From: Rhyacophila brunnea
Lineage: Eukaryota > Arthropoda > Insecta > Trichoptera > Rhyacophilidae
DNA: 64,000 nt
Direction of reading: 5' to 3'
Assembly (NCBI GenBank): GCA_022495005.1
Contig: JAGYXB010001854.1
Span: forward strand, 248,001 to 312,000
How positions within the stretch are numbered: position 1 is the first letter of the stretch; each line of letters starts with the position of its first letter. The notes under the pieces were generated by a model. The model had not been told where the DNA came from. It searched no databases and saw only the letters and a program-made list of their open reading frames with translations. Of this stretch, positions 47,512 to 59,545 are shown piece by piece. The position numbers and the translations under genes are program-made.

Positions 47512-48534
47512 TATCTAATGTTAATACTGTATTTTTTTTCTTATTAAAACTATTTTAATTTTTGTTTGTATTTGTTATTGTATTCATATTGTCCAGGGTC
47601 GAAATACCAAAACTATTACACTAATTTGGGCCACGGCTCAGAAAGCGTGAATTAAATCATGCTATATGTAATTCATTTATGTCCCCTAAAACCCATTCAC
47701 TCAAATTCGATAATGAAAGACTCTCTGAAAATCTTCACACAGGATCCAGCCAAGAGGAGTTTCAATATCTACGTTATATTGAAAACAATTAAAATGATTG
47801 TTAGGTTTGACAGATTTAAATATTCTCTTTATAATATTATCTAAAACTTTTATCTTCATTATATTAGGTTAGTGTTATCATCAACAAAAAAACATTTATA
47901 TATAAATAATAATTCGTGGGGTTGCTACCAAGATAATTGATAATTTTGGTATTGAAAGTTAATGACGGATTATATTGAATAAATATTTATGCTAGAAAAA
48001 ATTCAAGGTCATCCGATATATAAAACATGCACATAGAGCGCAAAGACATGTCAAACTTCGAATTGCAATAAATCTCTAACACGATTTTGACTTTTGGTAG
48101 TAGACCCATACACGATATGATATTATATCACAACACACATTGGTAGTATTATAGTAATAATCCTTTGTATCCACCTACTTAAAAAGCTCTTTTCTTTTGC
48201 GGTATGTAGCTTTTTTCAATTATTATAATAAGGATTTGTAATATTAGCAAAAATAATATTAGAAGTCTTTTAATTTTGAATGAATAAATAACACGCAATA
48301 TTTTTAACACATTTTATACAACAGAATAGTACTGTAGCTGCAGAATAATAGCAATCAGATATCTATTGTTTAATGTATCAAATTACTCTGCAGTAATATA
48401 TTCCCAGCGAATCAATTTCCAGTAAATAAATCTTAGCTAGATCAGCAAGTTGATTGGCAATAATAATAATAAATAATATTTCATTTTGCTACTCGAGTTA
48501 AAACGCTGACTCTATAATTAGTCCAATATGATTA

Positions 48535-48775
48535 TGTAACAGAATTTAATGTTAATGTATTACTTTGTATTGTATAAATAACGAAGAATAATTTATCTAA
48601 ATTTAATGTCACTTGAATCCAAGTACTTAGCTCGTAATTATCTCAGTAGATTATATGTACTATCATTGTATAATACACTATTGTACCGATAAGCTGCTAA
48701 TAAACCTCACCCTGCTACATCGTAGACTTCATTATCATCATCCTCAACCCACACATCGAATACCACAGTTAGTAG
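48535..48775 (+). repeat. Possible LTR fragment
   Basis: Has a TATAAAT box (48575), an AATAAA (48698), then a short CA-rich region and AGTTAGTAGTGACCC, which resembles an LTR end next to a primer-binding region. No partner LTR or coding region seen. Confidence 0.25.
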
Positions 48776-49049
48776 TGACCCAACAGTACCAATAGTAGGT
48801 AATAAGAAAGATCAATACAGAATATTTCATTTCAATTGTCATATTTTGTTTTGGTAACCCATGTTACCATTTACATTATATATGATTATGTTGGCAGGTT
48901 TCAAAGACTTACATAGGTATAAATTCGTACATAAAATTTGTTATTTATGAAATACTATCTGAATTTCGTATATATAAATAGAACAAAACAAATCGATAAT
49001 GGGTTTCCTTTATATATTCTCAAATATTCACGTACATATTTATATGCAG

Positions 49050-49186
49050 GGCAGTTCCCTGCGACCGGTAGCGGACTGAGGGAGGATATACCGCCTGTGG
49101 TGCAGGTGCCAAGTCGTGAGCAGCTAAAGAGTGCTAATTTAAAAGAAGTAGGTAGCAAGATCTACTTTATAAAAGGCGCCAATTAA
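49050..49186 (+). CDS. Possible terminal coding exon of an unrecognised gene
   Basis: A TATATGCAG acceptor (ending 49049) is followed by 44 codons, from QFPATGSGLREDIPP to KIYFIKGAN, and a TAA stop at 49184-49186, then AATAAA at 49219-49224. The stretch is GC-richer than its surroundings, is free of repeats I recognise and is followed at once by a proper polyadenylation signal, all of which suit a real last exon. I do not recognise the protein and see no clear upstream exon. It could also be a processed pseudogene fragment. Confidence 0.35.
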
Positions 49187-49218
49187 ATTCACACTGAAAA
49201 GGATATTCTGAGCATTAC

Positions 49219-49224
49219 AATAAA
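49219..49224 (+). terminator. Polyadenylation signal after the candidate terminal exon
   Basis: AATAAA 33 bases after the stop of the candidate exon at 49050-49186. Confidence 0.35.
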
Positions 49225-51074
49225 TATTTATTATTGTCTTACATAATATATTTAAATAGTTTTCACTTTAAAGACAATTATTAAAGCATATTATTATCGA
49301 TAATTTTTAGTTCGACATTATTATTGTGTATTGTTAGATTACTATAATAATCTACCTTAACCTAACCTTAACCTAATTTGGATAAATATATACAATAAGA
49401 ATATTTAAGTAGAATTCATTGATATAATTATTATGTTGATTAACCATTTTCAATATGAAAACATTCCAAATAGGTATAAATGAGTTATTTATATTATGTT
49501 GGAATGATAAATTTAAATGTAAAAAATAGCTATTTTAATTTTAAGCATAGCCACTATGTCAAGTAGTAACCTTTTTTCAAATAGGCAAATAGTATTAGAT
49601 TTAATCTAATAAGGGTTGTTTAAAACGATACCAGCATAATATTATCATATCCAAAAATTCAATCCAAAGATTATGTTGAAAACAATCTTACATAATTTGA
49701 AAACCCTCAGAAAAATACCTAGTAGATAAAATCTTTAAAAAAAATACAACGCCGGGCTGTTTCATGTCCCGTATGTTTCTGAGATGTTCTCAAATTATGT
49801 GTGTTCAATTATATCTTAAATATTGTGTATTATTCGTTAAATAAAAAATTGTTCAAAATAAGTAAATACCCTTTTTACATGCAGACCTTTAATGTATAAT
49901 GAAAAATATTTAATAATAGTCATTTCGTATTACAAATGTATTCAAATCCAAATTCATACCTTTGTTCTGAAATTTATTTTTCATGGTTGCATACAATTTA
50001 CCATAAGTATTATTGAATGAATACTCTCTTATAATTGAAAATTACTGGAAATGAGTACCTAAACAAAGCAAGACGTCAATAGTAGGCCACGATATTTTTT
50101 AATTTAGAGATTTTTAAATTATGATGCATTTTTTTCAACGCAGAGAATATAATATCGTTTTATATATATATACAAATGATAATTGATTTTGAAGCACGTT
50201 TTTAGTGAGGAGGATTTATTTTATCTTACCAAAATGTGCTGGAATTATTGTAGTAATAGTTTCCTTTATGTATCAAAGCTGTTTGGTTGTATTATTGTCA
50301 ACTAAATATAGCAAAAAATATACGTCAGATCAATGGCTTTCTATAAAATATCTAGAGAAGGTTATGCACAATAAATTATTTTCCGAACCGGGTTCCAGTC
50401 CGCCACTGCCTTGAAACGATGCCTGAAATTAGTCAAATGCTGCATCTTTCTTCTCGAAATTCTGAAAGCCATCACGTCTTAACGTATCCGCCTATTTCCT
50501 GTCAAACAAAGCGCATTGCTTACTCACTGCAAATGATATATTATACGTTTTACATAATCGTTCCTTCGTTATTGATTTTTTTTAAATTTCTTTGACGTAT
50601 TCTGAAATGCAATATAATATTTCCAATCCAGCCATATTGTGATTATACGATGTAAATAAAATTTAACAAATAATAATGTATATGTACATACTCAAGCTGA
50701 TCGAAGTTGGTTGTTATTTTAATGTAAATTATACTTAATTGAAATAATAAATACATTATTTGTACAATCACAGATTTTTTCTCTACCTACTTATTTAAAA
50801 AGATTCTTTTCTTTGAAAGACTTCTAGACAACAATACAAGCAATCCTCAAAAGATAAATTCTTCGAACACAAATGTTATGATAAACTGCTATATTGACAG
50901 GTTACATGTAAATTGTACATAAAACATTTCACTGTGATACAGTTAGCTTCGTGAGCTTACTCATCAGAAAGAGATGACCGTGTACTAATACGGTCTCCAA
51001 TTTTATTAGATTCAATATGAACATCAATTCAATTTTCATAGCTGATTTTGGCAAAATTCATGAATTCAAGAATT
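49225..51074. other. AT-rich region, no gene seen
   Basis: A frame at 50205-50414 (VVIVSFMYQSCLVVLLS) is hydrophobic but has no signals around it. Nothing else recognised apart from the short telomere-like run at 49351-49379. Confidence 0.4.
49351..49379 (+). repeat. Short telomere-like CCTTAACCTAA run
   Basis: Four imperfect CCTAA/CCTTAA units, not attached to the MITE arms seen at 32065-32273. Confidence 0.5.
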
Positions 51075-51165
51075 AAAACCTAACCTAACCTAACAAATAA
51101 TCCAGTATATCGGCTATTTTCAAAATTTGTTTGCTGCTGGCTTCCTGTTAAGTTAAGTTAAGAAC
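51075..51165 (+). repeat. Partial copy of the CCTAA-loop MITE
   Basis: CCTAACCTAACCTAAC followed by AAATAATCCAGTATATCGGC and TTTTCAAAATTTGTTTGCTG, as in the right arm at 32200-32260. Confidence 0.6.
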
Positions 51166-51349
51166 TGTGTTGTATTTAAACATGAATTTTATGTCAGTAC
51201 TATACGACCCAAAGAGGTTGGACGGTCTTTAATATATGGCCATATATTTTCGATACAACATTTCATGGTGAAGTGTGATACGGCGAACTGCATACATACA
51301 AGTTTCCGGACATGATATAGACTTTATTATGCACTTTATTATGATTGTT

Positions 51350-51560
51350 GTTACGGTGGCCGAGCGGTAAGGGTCGCCTTATAATGTCGCGGATCCTACA
51401 TCCCGGGATTGAATCCATTTCAATCTGTATTTGACAAAATAAGTTAAATAAGTGTCTAACATCCGTTTCTCGAAAAAATAAAAATCTGTTAATACAACCT
51501 TCACCTTGTCTGTGGATGCTCATTTTTATGGATTATTAGGATTGATCATTGTAAAAAAAA
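51350..51560 (+). repeat. tRNA-derived SINE, family I
   Basis: GGTGGCCGAGCGGTAAGG A box, GGGATTGAATCC B box, then CATCCGTTTCTCG and a degraded ATTAGGATTGATCATTG tail followed by an A run. Confidence 0.6.
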
Positions 51561-51663
51561 TGAGAATAACTGGTTATATAATAAAGCAAATAAAATGAAA
51601 ATATAAGGCAATAATGTTTATCTCAAAATACAGAAGAAAAATATGATTAAAAACGTCAAACAA

Positions 51664-51901
51664 TTAAGAGCGTACATAAGTGAAACGGCAAATAATTTTC
51701 AACAGTATGTGGAACGAAATTTCGCAGTCGTTGCCAATCAGAGACTGACAGTCGAGGTGTGAGTACATCAATTTTTTTTGTGATGGCGTCAAAGGAATAT
51801 ATTCTTAAATCGTGTAAAGATTCGGCTCGCGTCATTTGCACAATTCGCGCATCGCCTAGTCACGATCTTTTTAGACCATGCCTCAGCTGAAGTATACTTA
51901 A
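51664..51901 (-). mobile_element. TTAA MITE (piggyBac-type), copy 3, internally deleted
   Basis: Inverted copy of the family at 18.5-19.4 kb, with TTAAGAGCGTACATAAGTG at one end and CTGAAGTATACTTAA at the other. About 130 bases of the middle are missing. The minus-strand open frame at 51656-51841 is not a gene. Confidence 0.65.
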
Positions 51902-52937
51902 ACAAAATTTAAAACAAGACACGGCACATTACTGATAATATCCAAATGTCTAGGTAGCGATAAGTCCAACACGAGGAAACGATAATTTTTATATAGAAGA
52001 GGTCATGACTGCAACGCAGTACTTAATTGACAGGCGCATGGTATGTATTCAAATTCTTTAGAACATCAAGATTCAAAATCATATTTCGTAATAAAAGGCA
52101 AAAGTGCTTTTGGAACAGAAGTGATAGACTGACTAACCGATTTTTTTAAATATATTTTTTTGTCGTAAATATGTCACTATATAATGTTAACATTAATTTT
52201 ACTAATGATTTTGCAAATGCGTTTAAAAATAATTAATACATCCAAAAAATCCTAACACCACTGCACATGGACGTACTGAAACATTAGATCTAGAGGTTTA
52301 AAAGAATACTATTTTATGTAATAAAAATACTTTATATAGTCATCAAATGTTTAAAATAAACATAAAGGATAATAAGGCTTCAAAATTATATAAATAGATT
52401 ATCTACAACGTTTAAGGAATGTCCAGGGTTATGCTCTGAAAATACCATAAAAGCTCCATTTTTACCTATGCTGAGCCCCTTAAGCGAATCTGATTTCATT
52501 CAATATTTGATTTTCCTAGTAATGGCAGAAGATTTTACACTCTCCCAAAGCCAATAGCTTTAGTGGAGCTTGGTTAGCTAACATTATTTTGTCTAGACAG
52601 GCAAGTAAGTACCTATTTTTAATAATAATAATTATGCTATTCCTACTTCAGACGTGATTGTTAAATTTACAAGTTAGTATTTAACTGTCTATTTCTTATT
52701 CTCCTTTCTACTCTAATTCTATTGTCGATATTCTACATAATATTATAAATCACTTTGATTTATATTGGTTTATGAAACAATTATTTTAAGCTACTATTCA
52801 TCAAAGTAGTGCCGGTACGGGAGTAGTACTTATTAATTATTCCATACGATATTAATTGGAGGCGATATATAGAAAATACATTAATAATTCTCTCTCTAAT
52901 TTACTCTCCTAAAAAAATAATATTGTTGCCATAAGAC

Positions 52938-53175
52938 AGTAGCCACGCGGCTTAAGTGTCGGCCTATAGTGTCATAGGTCCCAGGTTCAAATTCTGGGTC
53001 TGACAAATACACAATATTGTTTTTCAATTTGTGTTTGAGTCAGAGTATAGACCTAATAGGTTAAGCAAGTGCCTGACATCCATTTCTCGTAAAAACAAAA
53101 TCTTCTACTACAAATCTCCACTCTGTGGAAGCCCATAATATGATCTTATTAGGATCGGACATGGTCGAAAAAAAA
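52938..53175 (+). repeat. tRNA-derived SINE, family I
   Basis: GCCACGCGGCTTAAGTG A box, AGGTTCAAATTCTGG B box, body CATCCATTTCTCGTAAAAAC and ATTAGGATCGGACATGGTCG tail, then an A run. Near full length. Confidence 0.7.
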
Positions 53176-55131
53176 GATAACTTGATGAAATATTATAAAT
53201 ACCTACTATAATATTTTATGATTAAAACTATTTTTATTTTCAAAAAACGAAATATTTTTAGACTATATATTATTGTGTTTAAATCGTCCGCTCAGCGATT
53301 GAAATTGTATCGGGAAATAAATCAAAATAATCCACCTGCTATGAATATGAAAACCTTTAAAACTTGACAACAGCGTGATTGTACATGGATAGAATAAAAA
53401 TATATATCAATACCTACTAATAAATGATCTTTAAAATGGTACTGAAAACTATCATCACAGATTTATTTTCCAACATTTAAAATGTCCAAGCTTTTTTTTT
53501 CTATTCCACCGATCTGAACTCGGTATAATAAAACTGAAAGAGGGTTCTAGGACCACTTAATTTTAAATAATTTTATGTTAATCTTTGAATTAAATATTTG
53601 TTTAAATTAAATTGTTTTTAGACATGTCGATAGTGATTTATTACAATCGTGATAATCATGAATTTTCAGTAAATTGTTTTCAATTTTAAATGTATGGTAA
53701 TTCTGTCACCAGATGTCGATAGTACCCATTAAACACCCCTTTTAGAGATTGCTTTTTTACGATGTTCCGGATACGGAAATTTCCGCTATCGACACATAAA
53801 TAAATACTTTACATATTATCTTAAATCGGGTGCTATTTTAAAAAAGGTTCTCGACCGGAAAATGGGGAAAAATAAAACGTGATTAAAAAATCTTTTTCCT
53901 TTCTTTCCGGTGCTGCTACAGTCTTTGACCGCGGCAGATTTTAGCATTTCCAATCGAGCTGAGGCAAAGAAATACTCGAGTACACTCTTGGTAATTCACC
54001 CAGTTTTTCAATGAATACCGGCAATCTCTTTCATCAGTAGGGATTTGTACTAAAATTTATAATACATCGTACATTGCTTTATCGCACAAACGTACATTAA
54101 GAGGATCAGACATGTACAGTTATAAATAATAAAATATCAAATGTTTTTTTTAATTAACTATTTTTTTTATTCAACGAATAATACACAAGATTTAATTATT
54201 GAACATACATAATTTTGAAAACACTTCAGTGAACATATATTATAACTAATAGAAAAAATCTTTTTGAAAAAAGTAAGACACCCCGCAGGAATCGAACGTG
54301 CATCTCTCGGGTATCGTGCCCATGCACATAGACAACCATGCTAAATGCGTCATACATAATTGCGACAAATTTTAACTACATAATTACACAACTACAACTA
54401 CATAACTGCACAAGGCTTTTAATATTCTCTGAAGCGTTTTCCAAATTTAGTTACTATTTGCGATCGGCTTTTGTATTTCAGATCAAAGTAGGTATTACTA
54501 CGTACTATTGAAAACACTTCTGAAAAAATATAAAAAATAACAAACAATACTATATTTTTGTAATCTAAAGAGTTATTAAAATTTTAATTAGTTTTAATAG
54601 CCTTGTATCTTTTCAACATCCCATTATAAAATTCCATGGCCGGTTTCGTTGCGTGTTTGACAAGGATGAGCGTTCATACTATTATTTTGTGCAAGCATTT
54701 TTATTGTACAAGTCGTTAACTTGAAGATTGATTGAATTTTTATCTGCATGTTTGTACAAACTATGATTGGACAAGCATAACTGAACGTGTGTACTATGCA
54801 AGTTTATAAAAACGGGCGATCGGTGGCGAACAACGCATCACGGCAAGCGATCCGCGTAAAGGGAACCGAGAATTACACGAAGAGTTTATTCAAACTTACT
54901 GAAGTGCACAATGTCTTATTAAATCCAAAGATTATCATGATAAGACGATTGACGAAGAAGAACATTGCATATAAATTAACCAGTCTTTACACAACATGCC
55001 ACGTTTCTTTTTTCGTGTTTTTCTTTTGAATACAAGAATAAAAAGAACCAAAGTGAGTGCGTTATTTTATCATTCATAGAGAGTATAAAAACGTATAGAT
55101 ACCTTACCATTGTTAATTTATTTTTTACTTA
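53176..55131. other. AT-rich region with one unexplained GC-richer patch
   Basis: Outside SINE family III (54160-54350), a GC-richer stretch at 54795-54960 lies in an open frame (54787-55029) whose translation (ASRQAIRVKGTENYTKSLF) I do not recognise. It ends in a run of Phe from low-complexity sequence, so it is unlikely to be a complete gene. Confidence 0.35.
54160..54350 (-). repeat. tRNA-derived SINE, family III, third copy
   Basis: TTATTCAACGAATAATACAC tail then AGGAATCGAACGTGCAT (B box on the minus strand) and GCTAAATGCGTC. Same order as 23385-23570. Confidence 0.5.
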
Positions 55132-55368
55132 GTGGGTAAGTTTTATTTAAGTTATAGTGGCAGTGTTGACTTGTGTGTCCCTGATAACTATCTTAGAAAT
55201 AGAGACCATCAGTTGTTTATTCTCCCAAGATGCAGAACCAACCTGCCACTGGTAATGCCAGTTGGGAGGGCGATAACTATGTTCAACGAAATTGCTTCGG
55301 GTGTTGATATATTCCACCTACGTGAGAATGAGTTTAGGTGGACGTTGTTTTATAAATTCTTAAAATAG
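55132..55368 (+). pseudogene. LINE ORF2 C-terminus (CR1-like)
   Basis: The open frame reads RNRDHQLFILPRCRTN, MPVGRAITMFNEIASGVD, and RENEFRWTLFYKFLK before its stop at 55366-55368. A (L/F)PR.RT........P..R....FN.......D.F ending is typical of the extreme C-terminus of CR1/Jockey-like LINE polyproteins. The rest of the element is missing, so this is a 5'-truncated copy. It is followed by a 3' UTR to about 55550 that is repeated at 14790-15045, 17455-17720 and 34220-34560. Confidence 0.65.
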
Positions 55369-55550
55369 GGCCTGCTTAACTCATCCGGTGTACTTCCTTG
55401 TACCTATCTAATTTATCTACTCATCTATCTCTTTTTTATGTAATACTGTTATATTTATATATCTTTGTTTTTAAATGTCATGTTGTGAACGTCTTAAACT
55501 TATAATTTGTAATGTCCACAATATGTTAAAAAAAAAAATGAATTGAATAG
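55369..55550 (+). repeat. 3' UTR of the CR1-like LINE copy
   Basis: Contains GGGCCTGCTTAACTCATCCG and TTGTAATGTCCACAATATGT and closes in an A tract at about 55540; the same order is found inverted at 14790-15045. Confidence 0.55.
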
Positions 55551-55804
55551 TTAAGTAATATTTAGTAACATTTCTCATTATGTAATTACATTGACTACGA
55601 GTAATGATATTTCAATGTACTTACCTACTGAATATATTAATAGTGTATAAGGTATTTACTACGGGTTTTTACAAACACTTATAATCTTTTATAAAATATA
55701 AATATATAGTTGATTCTTTTGATTGATAATAAAGCTTCTACTTTCTTTTATTGTAATAAATTGCTATATAAACAAGAAATAATTACATTATATTTGTTGT
55801 CAGT

Positions 55805-55935
55805 GTGTATTTGCTATTGGTGAGTGCAAAATATAGTGCTTGAAAATGCCAAAGGCGAAATCCGGACCGCAAAAAATGACTCAAATAGAATAGTACAAAA
55901 CTCAAATCAATTAAAATTTAAATTTCAAATGATTT
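55805..55935 (+). repeat. Penelope-like terminal motif, third copy
   Basis: TTGGTGAGTGCA, then CTTGAAAATGCCAAAGGCGA and an AATTTAAATTTCAA tail; a degraded version of the copy at 29990-30130. Confidence 0.45.
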
Positions 55936-56023
55936 TTCAACTAAATAATAATGCTGATGTGTAGTAATATTGGCTGCTTATCTACTCATCGTGAGAGGTT
56001 GTCTTTTTATACGGCTTACAAAT

Positions 56024-56205
56024 TGACAAATAAATGTCATAACAGTAGTGTGAAATTGAAATGAACCTGGAAAGCGAAGTCACTTGTAACTAAGTTAATC
56101 AGTGAAAAAGTGGTTATTTTTTTGCTTAAACTTCATACATTTAGCTCCATATCTATAGATTATAGATGAAGGTTATTTCAACATATTTAGTTGTTGGCTA
56201 TAATA
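56024..56205 (+). repeat. Uninterrupted copy of the 18440-19015 dispersed repeat
   Basis: Shows the pre-insertion TTAA target (AACTAAGTTAATCAGTG) that is filled by the MITE at 18524-18905. Confidence 0.6.
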
Positions 56206-56959
56206 ATATGCGGACCTCATTGTATTCATGTGCTAAATTTAAAATTGATTGAACGAAATGAAGTTGTTTATTTGATGCAATGACCGTTCTATTCGAACCT
56301 AGAGAACTTGAAAATAAAGGGTAGCATTGTAAAGGCTCCAAAGGACCAAAAAGTTTAACTAGTAGGTATTTGATAGATACGTTAATACGTACTTCCTTTC
56401 ATTTATTTATACCCTTCAAGCCGAAATGTCAATTATCGTACATTGAAAACGATAACACAAGCCGAGTACTATCGTACATACCAGGGTAACCCTGTTTTTA
56501 GCGAGTCTCGCCTTTAGAAGGGTCTGAATTAATAGCAAAGGCGGACTGGTGCACTTAATCTTTTTAATCCATATATATCACGTCGTAACTTTTAGACTGA
56601 CTGCTTTGGATTTTTTATGGATATTAATATGTGTAAGAAAAAAAACACACAAGCCACATAAATAGTATGACGCCTAAATAACACATCATGCTTGCTATTA
56701 CCTGCAGACTAAAGATTCAGGACCTGAAAAAGGTAAGGTACGATAAAATAAAAACTCGAAAAGAATATATTATATAAGAAATATGTAACAATCATACCAC
56801 TCAGCATTACAAAAGTGACACACTTCAATATATATGTTTTGTTGTCAAAACAAATCAAAATGATGGAAGCGATTGTCAGCATTTTCTCAATCATAACCTA
56901 GATCAACAGTATATATTATGATTAATTTATTTGCGACAATAACTCTTGTAATGTATTGA

Positions 56960-57290
56960 TTTCATTTGTATAAAAAGCGATGACGATCCTCCACTCGAGT
57001 CCAGTGAATCGACTCATTGATTCAGACATTCGTCTCTTGATCAAAGACTCCCAAGCTCGTCACTCGATCATCATCACTACGGATTGCGGCTCGGTCTAAG
57101 CATCTAGCTCACCGCGATACTCCGTACCGTTATCTTACTCCGACCGTTGTAACTCTCTATATCAAGACAATAAACATCTATTATCTCTTTCACACCTTCT
57201 CCCTCGCGATCCCCATGTATATACGAGTATATATATATATATATATATTATAAAGACGACTCTTAGACTACGAAACATCTTTATGTCGAT
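56960..57290 (+). repeat. Possible solo LTR with TA microsatellite
   Basis: A GC-richer stretch with GTATAAAAAG (56968) near its start, AATAAA at about 57170 and a pyrimidine-rich end, followed by a (TA)n run (57222-57250). The TATA-then-AATAAA order suits an LTR, but I could not find ends or a duplication. Confidence 0.25.
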
Positions 57291-57753
57291 CGCAAATTAT
57301 ACAAAAATTATATACTGATAATAGCTTAAATTTTATTTCGTACTATTTTTGACAATATCTGAATTATGCAGTCAGTCGCTGTGCATGTTTTGAGCTTGAT
57401 GATTATAAGTATCCCTGTTCACATACATAACATCCAATATAAACGTTCGAAAGAAAATTATAAAAAACACAGTCATATCTTTAATAAACTTTTAGTTATT
57501 TTACGTTGTCTTTTTGTGAATAATATGTAGATATTATATCCATTAAAAATGTAAGTATGTTTCTTAACATATTAAACAAAGTATTTATGCAAAATCATTA
57601 ATATAAAAAAATATTGTTTTTAGTACTTACTACATTTAGATTTCCTTTAATTTACAAAAAAATTCAATAAAAGATATTCGCCTATTTTCATTACAATATG
57701 CTCTATAATTAATATTTTTAATAGCTTTATAGAATACCAAATTAATTTATATA

Positions 57754-58003
57754 TATTTTTTTTTTTGACCATGTCCGATCCTAATAGGATCATATGGGCC
57801 TCCACAGAGTAGAGGTTTGTGTTAACAGATTTTGTTTTTTTACGAGAAAAGGATGTCAGCCACTTGCTCAACCTCTTAGGTCCATACCCTGACTCACACA
57901 CAAACTGAAAACAATTAATATGTGTACTTGCCAGACCCAGGATTCGGACCTGAGACCCACAGCGTGATAGTCCAACGCTTATGCCGCGCGGCCACCGTGG
58001 GTG
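57754..58003 (-). repeat. tRNA-derived SINE, family I
   Basis: Minus strand; starts with a T tract (A tail), CCGATCCTAATAGGATCATA, and ends GCCGCGCGGCCACCGTGGGT. Near full length; no clear target duplication. Confidence 0.7.
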
Positions 58004-59017
58004 TCTAATGTTAATAATTTAATGTTAGATAATTTTAATATTGTGATTTCTGTTAAGATTTAAAATATTTAAACAAACAGGAAGATTTAATTGCGCATTG
58101 AGATAACTCAAATACTAAATATAAAAATCATATTACCGAGAGATGTATTTTTTTTGGTTCGGTAAAACTAATTGAAGGCTTTTCTCAGAAAAAAAAGTAT
58201 AAAGAAATCCTATCAAATCCTTGAAAAACTTTGAAACACTAAACCTCAAGATTTTCCATTTTTTTCCTAAACATAAAAGCTCTTAAACCCTCTGATTCAT
58301 AATTGGGAATCAAAATCTCTTATGCCTCAAATATTTCCGCGAGAATTTGTCATTCCTGTCAGTTTGAATAAAATGTTCATTCGCTCTTATCGTCCCCCTA
58401 TATTTTGAAATACAGACATCAGAGGTATTAGCAATCAGTCAATGAATGGTACAATTAATATCATTAGACTTACAAGTAAAACCTAATCGCATGATTCAAT
58501 GGAGAATCAGGGTAGAATAAAGAGTGACCTAAATGATGTATTTTCCTGTCACAGTGTTCTAGATCCCTTTTTAACCATGTCACCAAAAACGTCGATGACA
58601 ACATTATTATTTGTACTTTCTATTAAATATTATAGAAAAATGCTTATAAACTGTGTTCGTATTGACGTATTTTCACGTTAAAGTTTAAAGGTTAAACTAT
58701 TGTTAAGCACCTACGTTTTTTTTCTACACAGCCCCTCAATTGATTGTATCATTATTTATTTTTTTAATAAATCATAGTAATTACTATCACCAACATGATA
58801 CACAGCATATTCGGTATGGTCGAATAGCTTCACAGCCACACCCAATACTTTTCATGCCACCCTCTATTAATTATTATCTAGTTAGAGGGACCTTCTTCTT
58901 TGGATATCAATAACAATATATTATGTACTATGATAATAAAATATATGTATATATTTATATTAGTGGAGCTTCACTCCGATCTACTATGATGACACACATT
59001 TTATTATAACGTTTTTT

Positions 59018-59218
59018 TTAGCTCGTATTCTTATTTGTCCGGTGGTTCTTTGTCCGGTACAAATCTTGCAATCGATTTTTAACTAACTTTCCAACTAGTT
59101 AGTAAGCTAGCAAGTACAAAATTTTTCATCGTTTAAGCTAGTCAAGTTAAGTTTATATGAGTCAAACAGAAAATTTAAAAACGTTGTATATAAAAAGTTC
59201 TTTTTATCTTGTAATTAT
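59018..59218 (-). repeat. Short, internally deleted copy of the 4466-5153 element
   Basis: Shares both flanking blocks of the family (GCTCGTATTCTTATTTGTCC at the start, TTCTTTTTATCTTGTAATT at the end) but lacks the roughly 250-base middle. Confidence 0.6.
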
Positions 59219-59457
59219 TTTTACATATCTTTAAAACCGTTTACGAGAAATAAAAGACTTTCAGATCAATAGCGTTATTAAAGCTACTTTATTTAAATAA
59301 AGTTTTTTAATGATCGTATGCTTAAAGTACCAGACCGTCACCAATTTTTAATTGAATATATTATATTTATCGACGTATTAGTTCCTGTTAACTGAATTTA
59401 ATTATCTGGCAAAAATAAGCATACATAATATATGAGATAAAATATAACGCAAAATAA

Positions 59458-59545
59458 AATGTTTTTTATTCAACGAATAATACACAAAATTTAAATTGAA
59501 CACACATATTTAGAAAACACTTCTTCGTAATATATAACCGCCAGA
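59458..59545 (-). repeat. Tail fragment of SINE family III
   Basis: TTATTCAACGAATAATACAC and AGAAAACACTTCTTCGTAAT match the tail of the copy at 54160-54350; the tRNA-like head is absent. Confidence 0.45.

Noticed and set aside
57222..57250. TA dinucleotide run as a regulatory site
   Set aside because: Simple microsatellite; no further evidence.
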